NCBI RefSeq assembly: GCF_022682495.2
Contig: NC_071398.1
Span: 86,385,193 to 86,449,192, forward strand
Source of the DNA: Desmodus rotundus
Lineage: Eukaryota > Chordata > Mammalia > Chiroptera > Phyllostomidae
Reading direction: 5' to 3'
DNA: 64,000 nucleotides
The notes beneath the pieces were generated by a model. It was not told where the DNA came from and did no database searches. It saw only the letters and a list, made by a program, of their open reading frames with translations. Shown one piece after another: positions 23,060 to 34,599 of this stretch. The first letter of the stretch is position 1. Each line of letters begins with the position of its first letter. Both the position numbers and the translations under genes were made by a program.

Positions 23060-23265
23060 TGAAGATTTAAGACTGTCAGCGTCTGGGGGTGACAGGGGTG
23101 ACTGCAACTAAACAGCAAAAGGGATGCTGAGCGTGACGGAACTGTCCTGTACCTTGATTGCGGTAGTGCTTACACAGCTCTGCCTCGTCAAAATTATGGA
23201 CCTCTACACCCCAAATAGTGAATTTTACTATATGTAAATTTAAAAATAAATTTAAAAAACTAAAA
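23060..23265 (+). mobile_element. L1 LINE 3'-UTR tail (older type)
   Basis: GTCTGGGGGTGACAGGGGTG, ACTGTCCTGTACCTTGATTG, CGGTAGTGCTTACACAGCTC and GTGAATTTTACTATATGTAA are the standard order at the end of older L1 3' UTRs. No ORF2 sequence remains. It is followed almost directly by a second L1 tail. Confidence 0.7.
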
Positions 23266-23289
23266 TGCTGATCTATAATAGTTACTACT

Positions 23290-23620
23290 TTGAAGGATAT
23301 AGTTTAAAATAAATCCAATGAAATATTATTCAGCGATAAAAAAAATGAAATCTTGCCGTTTGAAAACAACATAGATAGACCTAGAGGCTACTATGCTAAG
23401 TGAAATAAGGCAGACAGAGAAAGAAAATATTGTGTCATTTCACTTATATGTGGAATCTTAAAAAATAAATAAATAAACAAGACAGAACAGAACCAGACAC
23501 ATAGATATAGAGAACAAATTGATCGGTGCCAGAGCGGAGGGGGATGGGGGTTGGAAATAAAAAATTTGTAAGAGAAAAATAAAATAAAATATTAGTGTAG
23601 GAAAAAAATGAAATAAATTC
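23290..23620 (+). mobile_element. L1 LINE ORF2-end/3'-UTR fragment
   Basis: Contains GAAATATTATTCAGCGATAA, ATAGATAGACCTAGAGGCTA, CTATGCTAAGTGAAATAAGG, TTTCACTTATATGTGGAATC and an A-rich end. This is the C-terminal ORF2 and start-of-3'-UTR region of L1. Frame-breaking changes are visible and no protein is encoded. Confidence 0.8.
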
Positions 23621-24429
23621 AACTTGTTATTTTATGGTCAACCATTCACATGCACACACTTCTCTTTATAGAACTTCCACACAAAGTTATTTATTTGCCT
23701 GTAATCTTACTCCAGGGAAGTTCGGTTGACTTTCCCAAGACACAATGGAAGGTGGCTGTTCAACCCTTTTTGCCGGCAGTGCCTCAAATTTCTACCGGTT
23801 CGTTAACAGAATTCTCCAGAGACGGATGCATTACAGCACTTTGAGAACAATGCTCACACCCACTGCTGAAGAGTGAAAAGAGATAGCGCAGGGTTCAACT
23901 CTGTGAAACAATTTAGTGGCTAAATGTGTTACTCAGGAACTAAATCCAAGCAGGTACTTGGGAAGAAGCAATTAGAAATGGTGCAAATACCCACCGGAGC
24001 ACGTGGGTATTAAGACATGCGCTCCAGTCTTCCACCCGTGCCTCTGTGCACACACTTGACTTCAAGTACGCTTCTCTTCACACCCTCTATTACTTCGTGG
24101 CCGTTACTTGTGGGTGAGGAATGCCAGTGTGCACAGAACAGCGTGCTGATGCATCTTTTCCTGCGATTGCATGCAACATGTTTTCTAAGTCTCTTGCTCT
24201 ATTCAGCATTTGACCCCAACGATGGGGGATTATGGTATTAACTCTCCACCCAGCACACATTCTTTACTGACTCTCACTAAATACTGTAAGCCTGCTGCAG
24301 AGAGGAATAAAAGTGAAAGCATACCGTCTGGTCTTAAGCTGAGCATACAGAGGGTTGTGATCCAATTGGAAGGGAAGCTGAATTTTTAAAAAGAAAGAGG
24401 TTTGACCAAATTTTAATCCTTGTCATTTT
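23621..24429. other. No gene seen; unassigned non-coding sequence
   Basis: No recognisable gene or repeat. The small frames at 23650-23844 and 24017-24241 have no motif support. Confidence 0.45.
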
Positions 24430-24760
24430 CATTTCTCTTACCCTGTGGATTTGGGTGATTTTATTTACACTGTCAGCTTGAGCCTAGGGATTGGAAATCA
24501 GGCTTTTATGGAGATTATTAAAAGTACATACAGTACACGAAAGGTTGGGCTAACTGATATATGCTGCTAAAAATATGAATGTGAATGCCCTGGTATTAGA
24601 TGCACTGGCGTGCATTTCATCCTCCTTAGAAGGTTATTCTTGGGAGCTGGACCTGCTGCAGTGGTAATGAGATGCAGGCTGTCAGGATATTTCTAATAGG
24701 TAGTGAAGGGCCGGGGATGGAGATGAATTAGCATTACTCAAATGAGAAGGTAGCTCTTTA
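24430..24760. promoter_or_regulatory. Candidate conserved regulatory block (repeat-free)
   Basis: This repeat-free AT-rich sequence has mixed transcription-factor-like motifs: TTATTTACACTGTCAGC (forkhead-like TTTAC and a TGTCA core), GGAGATTATTAAAAG, CAGTGGTAATGAGATG and GAATTAGCATTACTC. The texture resembles a vertebrate enhancer. This is an impression only, since no conservation data were available. Confidence 0.25.
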
Positions 24761-26449
24761 TAGTATTAATTCCAATGCTAAGTAATTCCACCATCCTTCT
24801 CCTAAAAGAGAGGGAATTGTAAATCGGGGGAGGGAGAGAGCAGGGTGAAAGCTTCAAGGACTTATTGATGGGTTGGATGGGCTGCAATGTCATCCAAGTT
24901 TCTAGTCTGGGTGAGGTTTGGCCTGAGTGTCTCGGATGCACCACTCTTGACTTCACTTGGGTAAAGTCATACAGGCCTTGATTACAAAGATAAAGCTCTC
25001 TACCTCACAGCCTCTAAGATCTCAATAGATACAAATGAAGTGGTTTAACTGATCTCAAAATACCAGGAGCATCTATGCCTTGAGGATACAGGCGTAGGGT
25101 CTCAAAGGCATGGAAGTACGACTTTAGGAAGTAGCTGCCTATGCCGGACTTGTGTCCTTGTAAGGTTATCTAGATTATGATAATCTAAATAGGTTTAAGA
25201 GGGTTTTAGAGAGATGCATGGATCACAGGTCTATGATGTACCACCAAGAGAAAATGGGGTATTTTAGGGACTTATTTCCAATATGGGGGCCAATGGCATC
25301 TCCACGCCTGCTACGTGGCCTCCTTGGATGCCACTGATAGACTGAGAGGCAGTGCTCTGCTGAAGCTCTGAAGTGTGTTCCACACTTAGAAATGGGGAAG
25401 AAGGCAGATGGCAGGGGACAAGTGACCCAGGGTTTATTTCACTTGGAGTTCTCACGTCCCAAGACCTGGACAATGATGCTCAGTTTAAGGATTGAGGCTC
25501 ACATCTCTTTGTCATGCCCTAGATGCCTATGTATAAAAATGTGCCATCCTGCCATAGAAAACCGTGCTATCCAATAAATGCACTGTCCAGGCCATAGAAC
25601 TGGGACCACAGTGAAAGGTGGACCTTCAATGCCTTCACTGTTTGTAACCTTTGTTCCGAACCACTTGTCCCAACTCACTTACATTCTACATCCTGACTTG
25701 TTCCTCACACTCTTGGCTTCAGATCTGGTGATTCATTTTCGCATTTACAGCCTTGCCCACTCACTCCCAACACCAGCCTGCCTCTGACTGAATGTTTATT
25801 TGCCTCTTAAACTCTGATCCTGATTCCTGCTCTGGCTACACTGACTTCATGCACACTGAGTAAACACACCCGAGGGGTCCAGCCTGTCACATGGACATCC
25901 CTAAATCAATGTGCCCCCTGCTCCCTCCAGGTCTACTGCAGGTGTACCACAGCCCACAGGTAGGGTATGTTTGAGGATGCCAGTCGACTGCCACCAGAAA
26001 GAAGTAAAATGTGTTCTTTAGTGTGACGGCATACCAACTGCTATGACTCTGGCCCATATCACCCCAACCCTCCTTCACTCACAGTCTTTTAAACATGTAA
26101 ACATGAGTTTTTAAATCAGGTTTCACATGTGTTACTTACCGGACTTGCATAACTCTACTGTAAGTCACAATGGATAAGTATGAGTTCTCTCTTTAGTACA
26201 GCAGTACTAGTGACATAAAGAAAGACAAGTCCAGTTACTCAGCCCATATTACACAGCAAGTGAACTATAGAGCTAACTCTCCTGATGAATGCTTAGTCGG
26301 CTGCCTATGCTCCCTTGGGCTGAGATCTGGAGAACAGGGATCAAACCCACGTGGTCACTCTGCATGGAAATTAATAAATAACTCTGATGGTAGGATGTTA
26401 AAGTTGATAGTGAAGTTGAGAGTAATAAATATGTCTTTTTCATCTCCAA
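24761..26449. other. No gene seen; unassigned non-coding sequence
   Basis: Includes a perfect 17-bp palindrome-like site, TAGATTATGATAATCTA, at 25171-25187 and a weak reverse-strand MIR-like scrap near 26235-26290 (ATTACACAGCAAGTGAAC). No coding feature is supported. Confidence 0.45.
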
Positions 26450-26800
26450 CTGTAGAAATAAATTTCTTTTTCCTGATTTTCATATCTGCATGCTTTCACA
26501 CTAATTGTTTCCTCTACTTAGACCTCTTTCCACCTGCCCTATTTACCTAGAAAATCCCTCTTCACCCTTGAACCTGATACATAGGTAACCTCCTCTGTGA
26601 CATCTGTACCTATGACTGGCCCTCCCAGAATAGAATTCTTTATGTCCTTATTTGTTTATCTATGTGTTTCCTCCCACCAGATTATGGACAAGGCCAGAAA
26701 AAATGTCTTATTCCTTTCCACATTCCAATTTCTGCCATGGTGCCTGACAAATTACAGGAACTTAGAAAGTTTTTTGTTGTTGTTTTGGACCAAATGTGTA
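26450..26800 (+). repeat. L2 LINE 3' end
   Basis: Forward L2 tail pattern: CTAGAAAATCCCTCTTCACC, GTTTCCTCCCACCAGATTAT, GGACAAGGCCAGAAAAAATG, TCTTATTCCTTTCCACATTC and GCCATGGTGCCTGACAAATT. It is 3'-terminal only. Confidence 0.55.
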
Positions 26801-27790
26801 GATAATGGTGATGATGATGATAATTTTACTTCTTTCAAGGGTAATAAAAAGGTTTTCCAGCTTTTAGAACTAGTTTTCAGTTTAGAATAGTATATTAGTC
26901 CAGGTAATCAGTGCAGGCTACTATAAAACACATTTCCAAATAGAAGTACTATAACTCAGTACAAGGCCATTACTCAGGAGCGTCTGGCAGGGGGTGAGCT
27001 CCTTCCGTCTTGGAGCCCTTTGCTTTCTGGTTGTTCAGATGGGGGAAAAATGTACAGAAGATATACCTGGATTAGTATACTTTGTCATCACTCCTACTCA
27101 TGTTCCATTGGCCAGAGGTCAGGATCACACGGCCCATCTGGCTGCAGGTGGCCTGGGAGATGTAATCTTTCTGCGTGTCCCAGAAGAGAAAGGTAATGCT
27201 AAAAGTGTCTTGCCATTAGTCTACCCTTCTGGACACCAAATATCCATCTTACTCTCTTCACACTCATGGAGCAAACTCACCTCACCCCAAGGAGGACAGT
27301 GCAAGGTCCCATCCAGTCACCACCTCCTGATGGATGTCCAGAACATCTGGGCGATGAGCCATCTTCTCCATCAGTCATGTAACACCTGTAGGCATTGTAG
27401 CCTGTATATTAAAGAGACAAGTTATCTGCATCCTGCTTCCCCACCATCACAACCCATTTGTAATGGTGGGACAAGGATGGGAAAATAATCCCATTTGCAA
27501 AGAAAGAGACAACATGCAGCGTCATGGCCCACAGCCATGCTAGAACCCCTCCAGGTCAGCACTGAGAAGCCCACATCCTCTGGGCATGGAGGATGTGTGT
27601 GGAGTTGGCTGTAGGAAGGACCCCCTTACTTGTTCTTCTCTTTGACCACATGTGAAGTGGTTTTGGGAGAGCACCTTTTCTTCAGAACAGAGCAGCTCTA
27701 AAAGCTTGACTTCTGTTCAGTCTAGAATGGGTTGGGAAGTCAAGAATTGTTTTAGGCCTTAAACAAGCAAGCAGTTTTCAAATCCTAGCC
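26801..27790. other. Unassigned, probably repeat-derived block
   Basis: Begins with TATATTAGTCCAGGTAATC, which faintly resembles a reversed LTR end, and carries GGTCAGGATCACACGGCCC and GGCCTGGGAGATGTAATC, phrases seen in dispersed placental repeats. The 164-codon frame at 26994-27488 crosses this block. It has no signal peptide, domain or splice-site context, and I do not call it a gene. Confidence 0.3.
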
Positions 27791-29394
27791 CCTGGTTTTT
27801 CAGTAACGTGATTCTCAAAAACTTAGAGGGTGTATGACATATTTGCTTCCAGGGGAGTCCATGTGCTAGTGAGCACACACAGTTACTTTCCAGACATTAT
27901 CAAATCTACCTTTTCTCTTTGCCTCTTCACCTCCATGCCTCTCTCTCTCTCACAGTTACCTAGATACACTGAGGCTATCAAAAACAACAGGTGGGAAGAC
28001 TATACCCCTGACTTGATTTTTGCTTCAACTTAATTCCCCTGAGAATTTTTACTAGCTATTTGTCACTTAAAGCCTTTTTTGTTACCATGTCTTTCTGAGT
28101 CTAAAATGAATTTATTTTTTCTAACAAATTGCTGGACTTTGTATTCTATTCTGTTTCTACTTGCAAACCCATGAATTCTTTCCTAGTCATCTCATTCTTG
28201 TAATACATATCTAGATTAACCAAAAACACTGCTAAAATCCTGTTTTCTAACCATTTTCCCCTAAGGATACAAACTGCATGGGACTGCCTTCTAATTAATA
28301 GCAGGCAATAGTGATACAAAATGATTTGTCACTGCATAATCTGAATTCCCATTTTTCCATTTTCTGGTACGAGTTTCCTTTCTGCCTGTGGCTGAACTAG
28401 GAAACCAATGAACAGGGCTGATATGTATTTAGGATAGTGTAACAATCAAGGAATACGGTTTTGTCAATACCCCTCTTCTGATACCACTTGCTGTATGAGA
28501 GCGATACATACCAGTTGCTCTGACAGCAGCCTCAGTGACCTCACACATACATTCACTCTTCCCTCGTGTCACCATCCAGGGCAAGTCTGGCAGCTCTCCG
28601 TGGAGGCTCTCTTCCAAGTGGTGACTCAGGAACCCGAATTCCTTCCATTATTCTGTGACGCCGGAATCTTAAACCAGTGGCATCTGAACTCACTGTGGAG
28701 GGGGAAGCAAATGCTGGAATATTGTTTAAGATGTTTTAAAGGGCAGGACTAGAAGTGGTATAGGTCCCTCTGTCCTGATGTTTTTGGCCATGGCCCCAAC
28801 CTAACAAGGTGGGAATGAAATGTTCCTGTGGGCTCCAGAGAAGGAATGGGGCTGATGAGCTTATAGCTTTCTACCCGCTGTTGAAATGTGTTGTTTACTT
28901 GACTCCTTAGTGATGACCGACCAAAATGAAAAGAGGCTGTCTTTCTCTTCTGAGTCACCAACCCAATGCTTGGATGATACTATCTTGTTTTTATATTAAA
29001 AACTCAGGTTCAAAGTACTTTAATATTATATAAGGAATTCAAGGGAAGTATAACTTTTTCCCTCTTAACAAAAAAGATACAACTGAACCACAACTGAACC
29101 ACTGAGAGGTTTCAAGGGAGCCACTGTGAATTTTCCAACAGCTCTCAGACCTTTGGCTTTGAAAAATAACCTTCTCCAACCACATTTGTATAACACAGGC
29201 ACATTAGTGTGTAAACTGGCCACAAATGAGTCAGTGGTGACCATGCAGGTCCCCCAGTGGAGAGGGCTTAGTCTAAGTGAGCTGATTATCCATGTGCTGT
29301 AGTCAGACTCACCAGGCACCCCGTGCCCTCTCTTTGAAAGGCACACCTCAACCCAAGGGGATGGAGGACCCGGTCCACCACCAAGTAGTAATTA
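27791..29394. other. No gene seen; unassigned non-coding sequence
   Basis: No recognisable transposon or exon. Overlapping frames on both strands at 28429-28752 and 29065-29346 show no motif. Confidence 0.45.
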
Positions 29395-29399
29395 TTACA

Positions 29400-29640
29400 G
29401 CAGCACAGTGGGAAGAGCACGGGTTTTGGATGAAAGAGATCTAGGGTCTTCCATCAGTTGTAGGTCCTGAGCAAGTACTTTGAACTTCTCTGAAACTCCA
29501 CTCCCTCATCTCTCATCTATAAAGTAGAGGATAATATTTCTACCCTGAGTAAAATTGTGAGCATCTGGGTAATATCGTGAGCATCTGCATAATATTATGA
29601 GCATGTGAGATACCTACCCTGTGTAATAATGTATTATATA
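29400..29640 (+). repeat. MIR SINE with an internal 20-bp triplication
   Basis: Forward MIR order: GTGGGAAGAGCACGGGTTTT, GAGCAAGTACTTTGAACTTC, TCATCTATAAAGTAGAGGAT. At 29554-29613 a 20-bp unit (ATTGTGAGCATCTGGGTAAT and two diverged copies) is repeated three times in tandem, which lengthens this MIR copy. Confidence 0.7.
29554..29613. repeat. 20-bp tandem triplication
   Basis: Three head-to-tail 20-mers lie at 29554-29573, 29574-29593 and 29594-29613. Units 1 and 2 are nearly identical; unit 3 is more diverged. It probably arose by replication slippage within the MIR. Confidence 0.9.
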
Positions 29641-29789
29641 TGTGTATGTATACTCATATTGGTAAAAGTATTCTCAATGGTCAGTGGCCATGCTATACTA
29701 GGTATTAGCTGTTTTAATATTATCCTTAAAGGTACTCAATAAGTATATACCTACTTATTTATTTGTTGAGGCCTGCACCAGATCGATCA

Positions 29790-30110
29790 TTTTTCTCAGC
29801 GTTATGGAAGATACAGGGAAATTTAAGACACAGACCCTGCTCTCAATCTAGTTTTGTGGCTAACTAGAGATGTGACTGGAACTCAAAGAAGGGACTCATG
29901 TCAGCATTGGCTGGGAGAGTCCAAGAAAGTTCCACGAAGAAAGGGACTCCATGAGTGTGGAGGACGCCCAGTCGTAGACAGTGAGAGGGAGCGAGGTGTT
30001 TCAGCAGGAAGCGTGGTAAACGACACTGAGCAGACCAGTCATACTAGGGAGAAAGGCATTCAGTGGCACGTGGGCTTTATCACCATGCTCCAAATTCATT
30101 CCGAGTAAAA
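29790..30110 (-). repeat. Possible L2/MIR-group remnant, reverse strand
   Basis: GTTATGGAAGATACAGGGAA, CAGACCCTGCTCTCAATCTA and the later TCAGCAGGAAGCGTGGTAAA resemble reversed L2-type text. The match is weak and no boundary is definable. The 84-codon frame across it is not supported. Confidence 0.3.
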
Positions 30111-30384
30111 TGATGCTTCATTTTAGGAGTTAAAAAGGGCGATAGTGCAGTCCCCAAGTAATCCTTGTGTTTCCAGACGCAGTTATAACAGATTCCACTA
30201 ATTTTAATTTTTATACAAAGAGGATAAGAAGATAAAGAAATGCATTCCTTTTCTATGCTTTTGATGATGGATAGCGTATTTGTTGTTTTTCCAATGCAAC
30301 CACCCCAGGCTTTCTATTTCCTGTCTCCTTAAATGTTGTCTTTTTCTACTTCTCTATACTTGCTGCTACAACAGAGACATGCTC

Positions 30385-30475
30385 TCAGCTACAGTACCGA
30401 GAGCAGTGGCTTGGCACCAAGGATAAGCCCCCCAAATGCTTGTTAAATGGATTCAATAAAGTTATGAAAATATTC
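30385..30475 (+). repeat. L2 LINE terminal fragment
   Basis: CCGAGAGCAGTGGCTTGGCA, CCAAATGCTTGTTAAATGG and ATTCAATAAAG resemble the extreme 3' end of L2. Confidence 0.4.
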
Positions 30476-32424
30476 TGCTCAGCAGAATTGCAACTTCTTG
30501 TCGTCTTCAAATCACGCAAGGTGAGTAGGTCACCTCCTTAAAAAGAGAGAGAGAGAGAATGAAGACTGCTGATCAACTCTTACAATGAGTTTACATGAAT
30601 CCATTAGGAAGAAAATTAGTGGATGCTTCTAACGATGGGATGTAGTGACCAGAAAAGGCAAGCCGCACTGGGAAATGGCACGTTTGGAAGTTTTGGCCTA
30701 CGCATCGTCTTCTAAGTGCCACTTTGCCGGGCTTAGCACAAACTGGGAACGTGGTTACAGCTTTGACGGTCCCTTCAGTAAAGCAACTTCTTCCCCAATG
30801 CTGCTTGCTAAGCTTCACTTAAGTACTTGAATGGGAGCAGGTAACTAGGGTGGGGTCATCTCCAAACTCTACATAACAGATAATCATTTTTTGAAGTTGA
30901 AGTGATATAATCTCTTCCTTTAAGTCATGATTTTTTATGGTCTCCATCCTTCGAATCAATGTTCCTCAGTCTTTAGGTGATGGGTAAATACCAGCTGGGA
31001 AAAAGAAACCATTGCTCAACATTTACCATCATATTAGTAATTTTCTGAGTGCTTAATAGAATGATAATCTTGAAAGATAAACTGAGAATAAAGGGGCTTT
31101 CCTTTATATAAGGAAAACAATACATTGAGAGACAATATGGAATTTGACGAGTGCAGAGAATTTAGAATATGATATAAAGGGCATTTTCACCTGGAGAGAA
31201 AGTTGAAAGTTGCTCTGGAACTGGGAGGAGGAAGAAATGGAGAAAGCAGGGAAAAAGAAAACTAGCCAATTGTGTGTGTGTCCCTGACCTCCCACCACAA
31301 CCCATACTAGGGATTCTCCAGAGCAGTGGGGCTTGTTCCCTGCTTTCCTGTGAACATACCAGGAGAATTTCAATCCCAGCATTCCCCTCCCTCCAGAAAC
31401 CTGCATCTGTACTGAAACCTCAGTGACATGGTACCATTTCCAGTTAAGTTAACCTGGCCAAGGTCATTGTTTAGGGACCCTGAAGTAGAGCTTCTGGCTC
31501 CCCAGTGCCTGCACTTGTTACACTGGAATCCAGAGGTCTCCATGTATACCTGTGGGAAGATCCAGAGACACTGAGAGGCCAGAGGACATACAGAGGCCTT
31601 GAGTTGGAACAGGATGACTGTAGAGTGCAAGGACTCCTGGACAGGATTAAACACAGACCCCAAAATACCAGATGAAGGATCCACTCCTCTGTAGCTACCA
31701 GCCCATGGTACCCGGGGAACAGACCAGAGACATCTGCAGCAAAGATGAGCAAGGGAGCGAGATAACCAGCCAGCCTGAGGCCCCCTCCCCTACCACCATG
31801 AGGGTACAAGAGCTTCCTCCCGAGCCCAGGTAGGGGGAGAGAGGAGAAGCCCTGAAAACTGGGCATTTACTCTAAGAGGCTGCTGTCTATAGGATAAGGG
31901 GCATCTTTGTTTGTCAAGTTTTAAGTCCCATTCAGTTCCCCTCTGCTTCCCTGTTCAGAGAGAGATGAGGGGTCAGAACACAATGAGAAATTACATCGAA
32001 AATATAAAATGCTCTATGCTTTTAACTCAGCTGAGTGTAGTGCATGTGATTTTTAACCCCAGACTACAATAATGATGCAAAGTCACTTGTCAAAATGCCC
32101 AGAGGCCCTATCCCTCCCTGCTTTAAATGGTAAAATGCAGGTTGGAAGGAAATACATGTAATGTCATCTAAACTGTACAGCTCTCTAAGGCTTTTCATCT
32201 ATTATTAAATTATTTTAAAAAATCTTTTCCACATCCATGGGTCCCATTGGGGGGAAACTTTAGTCACTACATTTTCATCTTAGACGAAATATACCTGAGA
32301 TATATTATTTCCTTACCATCAGTGGAGAGAATATAGAAAACATGAAGTCATACTATGAATCTAAACTTGGTGTTCAGAAAGGTAACGGGTCAGAAATTCA
32401 TGGAAAAGAAACCAGGCACTTTGC
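30476..32424. other. No gene seen; unassigned non-coding sequence
   Basis: Contains a short GA run at about 30546-30559. Reverse-strand frames at 31370-31684 and 31471-31866 (104 and 131 codons) overlap in different frames and carry no recognisable domain, so they are left out as genes. Confidence 0.45.
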
Positions 32425-32600
32425 ATATACTGTCTTACATATTCCTCAACCCACGAGCTAAGGCAGGCATTATTCCCACATTACAGATGAGGAAACTGTA
32501 ACTCATATTAACAAATCAAAATTTACTTGTCCAAGGCCACTGAAGCTAGACAGTGCCAGAGCTACAATTGGAACACAACGACCTTGGTAGGACCCCTTCT
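32425..32600 (-). repeat. MIR SINE, reverse strand
   Basis: GGCATTATTCCCACATTACA, GATGAGGAAACTGTAACTC and CTTGTCCAAGGCCACTGAAG followed by GCCAGAGCTACAATTGG give the classic reversed MIR order. Confidence 0.8.
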
Positions 32601-32758
32601 GCTTCCCTGCACAGCCCAGGGTCTCTGCACCTCTGCCCAGCATGTCACACAGAGACCTGCCTAATGACCACACCCCGGTGAACACGCAGGGCTAATGCCT
32701 CCTGCTCTCCGAAAATGGACCCTGACACATTTCTTCAAAACTGCCAGCTTCGGACTTA

Positions 32759-32876
32759 CAGGGGTGGGCAAAAGCAGGTTAATAATAATAATAAATACAA
32801 TAATAAATAAACAACACAAGAATCAGCTCTGTGTTGTGCATACTCACAACTGTAAATCTACTTTTGCCCACCCCTG
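32759..32876. mobile_element. Mariner-like miniature transposon (118 bp), TA-flanked
   Basis: Complete 118-bp miniature inverted-repeat element. Both ends read CAGGGGTGGGCAAAAG inward for 16 identical bases, and similarity continues for several more. The element sits between TA dinucleotides at 32757-32758 and 32877-32878, the target duplication of Tc1/mariner elements. The interior is AT-rich with short AAT repeats and has no coding capacity, so it would need a transposase supplied by another copy. High terminal identity and exact TA flanks point to a fairly recent insertion. Late mariner activity is known in vespertilionid bats, which fits the VES SINEs. Confidence 0.85.
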
Positions 32877-33814
32877 TATTTAACCTCAAAGAGGACCAGC
32901 AGCCCAGGCTCTCTCCCCTCCTGAGACAGGAGACTGCGCTTTCTCACCCAGGCTCCCAGTTTCGATGCTAGCCCGAAAAGTTGACTTTTCTCTCAGCTGC
33001 CACATTTGCATTCTCTCCTATTAGCACATTCATTCTTTGAAGAAGAGCCCAAGTTGCTTTTCTGGTTCCTCAGCTTCTCAGACTCCTGGTCTGAAGGGCC
33101 ATTGTCTTGACAAATCAGGAGAGGGAAGCCTATGAGCTGGGCTACTGGCCTGGCCCAGGTGCCTTGGGGTAGCTACTTGTTCCCTGAGACACTGGATGTT
33201 TCACAAGGAGCATGCATGAGCCAGGAGGTAAGGTGTCGTGATCACGGGAACAGAGGAGCTGCAGCAGAACCTGGGAGCGGATCCCGGGTCTTCAAAAGAT
33301 ACTTTGGAAAGGGCTTTCTGATACGAGGCCATCACCTCTTGTGAAGCATGAAATATGCGGTTGGGCGATTATGGTGGGCTTTCTGAAAAGACTAAAAATG
33401 GCCCATTTCTTAGGACATAAGGAAAACTAGGCATTGAGCCAGCGGAAACCAAGAAGTAAGCCAGAAAGAAATGGAAGCTTTTCTGCTTTTCCATACTAGT
33501 CCCTTTGTACATGAAAAGCCAATTTTACTAGCGTTTTGTCAGCCAGAGTTCTTTGTAAACAAGTACGTGCTTCCAAATTCTCAGAGCGGTGAAAATGGAG
33601 AGTCATCAAGATGTCCGGAGGACTATAACCCTTGAATGTTTTTGTGAACTTTTAATACAAATGAAGTAGTGTTTACTTTTTTAACCACTGCATAATGACA
33701 CTTATTTTACAAAAACTGGTAATTCATATTTAAAATGTTTAGAAGATATCAGACTTACGGGAGAACTTGACACTTAAAAGAGCTAAGAATTGACTAGCGG
33801 GCATCATGAAAATC
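32877..33814. other. No gene seen; unassigned non-coding sequence
   Basis: No repeat family or gene is recognised between the mariner-like element and the next MIR. Confidence 0.45.
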
Positions 33815-34035
33815 CATGCGCTTCAGAATTAGCCGGAGGAGGTTGCCTCCCCGATTTGACAATTTATTAACTGTGTGACCGTCACGTCCTTTAAACTCTC
33901 TTTGCCTTATTCTTCTCATTTATAAATTGAGGATAATGATATCTAATGATATGCTTGGTTATGAAGCTTAAAGGAAACAGGCATGTACACATGCCTAGCA
34001 CATACTTGCTCATAAGAGACTCAACAAATACAACT
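33815..34035 (+). repeat. MIR SINE
   Basis: TTATTAACTGTGTGACCGTC, CTCTCTTTGCCTTATTCTTC, TCATTTATAAATTGAGGATA and GCCTAGCACATACTTGCTC follow forward MIR order. Confidence 0.8.
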
Positions 34036-34599
34036 GAAATTATGATTATGAATATCATCGTTTTTCATGCGGCTAATACTAGTAAATAGAATAACTACTA
34101 GTTAATTAAATACGTGTGAGCTCATTTAATTCCAAATTCTGTCTTTCTCATTCTGCCCCCTCAGCCCACCCCTGCTTTGGGCTTGCCATCTCTGGAACTC
34201 TGAAAGTTTTCCCCAGTTCTGTGATCGGCCCCTCCTTTGCTCACACAAAAATAAAGAGTAGTTTGGGAGTGTCTGAGACTGTCCCGGGGTAGCTCTCCTG
34301 CCCTGGTCTTGGCTCTTCCCATCATTTCCTTTCTCTGGGCCAGACCTGGATAAACTTGCGGTTTCCTTCCTTCATGCTCTCTGGAGAGCTGAGTACTGCA
34401 CACTGGAAAGCCTAAAAGCTTGTCATTTCCACCTTGAACTAGTGGCTGACCTCGCCAGACAGCCTGGGAAATAAATTAGTGTCCTTAAGCAGAGCCAGAC
34501 TATGAGAAGTGACCCAGCTCTCCTAGGCAACTACGGAAACTGTCAAGCGGTAGTTAAAGTTCCCTTTTCCCCAACCCCTTTAATTATGTTGAAAACTAT
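34036..34599. other. No gene seen; unassigned non-coding sequence
   Basis: No repeat or exon recognised. The reverse-strand 80-codon frame at 34161-34403 has no motif support. Confidence 0.45.

Noticed and set aside
26994..27488. 164-codon open frame on + strand
   Set aside because: It lies in probable repeat-derived sequence, with no signal peptide, domain or splice context.
30508..30530. AAGGTGAGTAGG splice-donor-like site
   Set aside because: No plausible exon precedes it; isolated donor-like strings are expected by chance.
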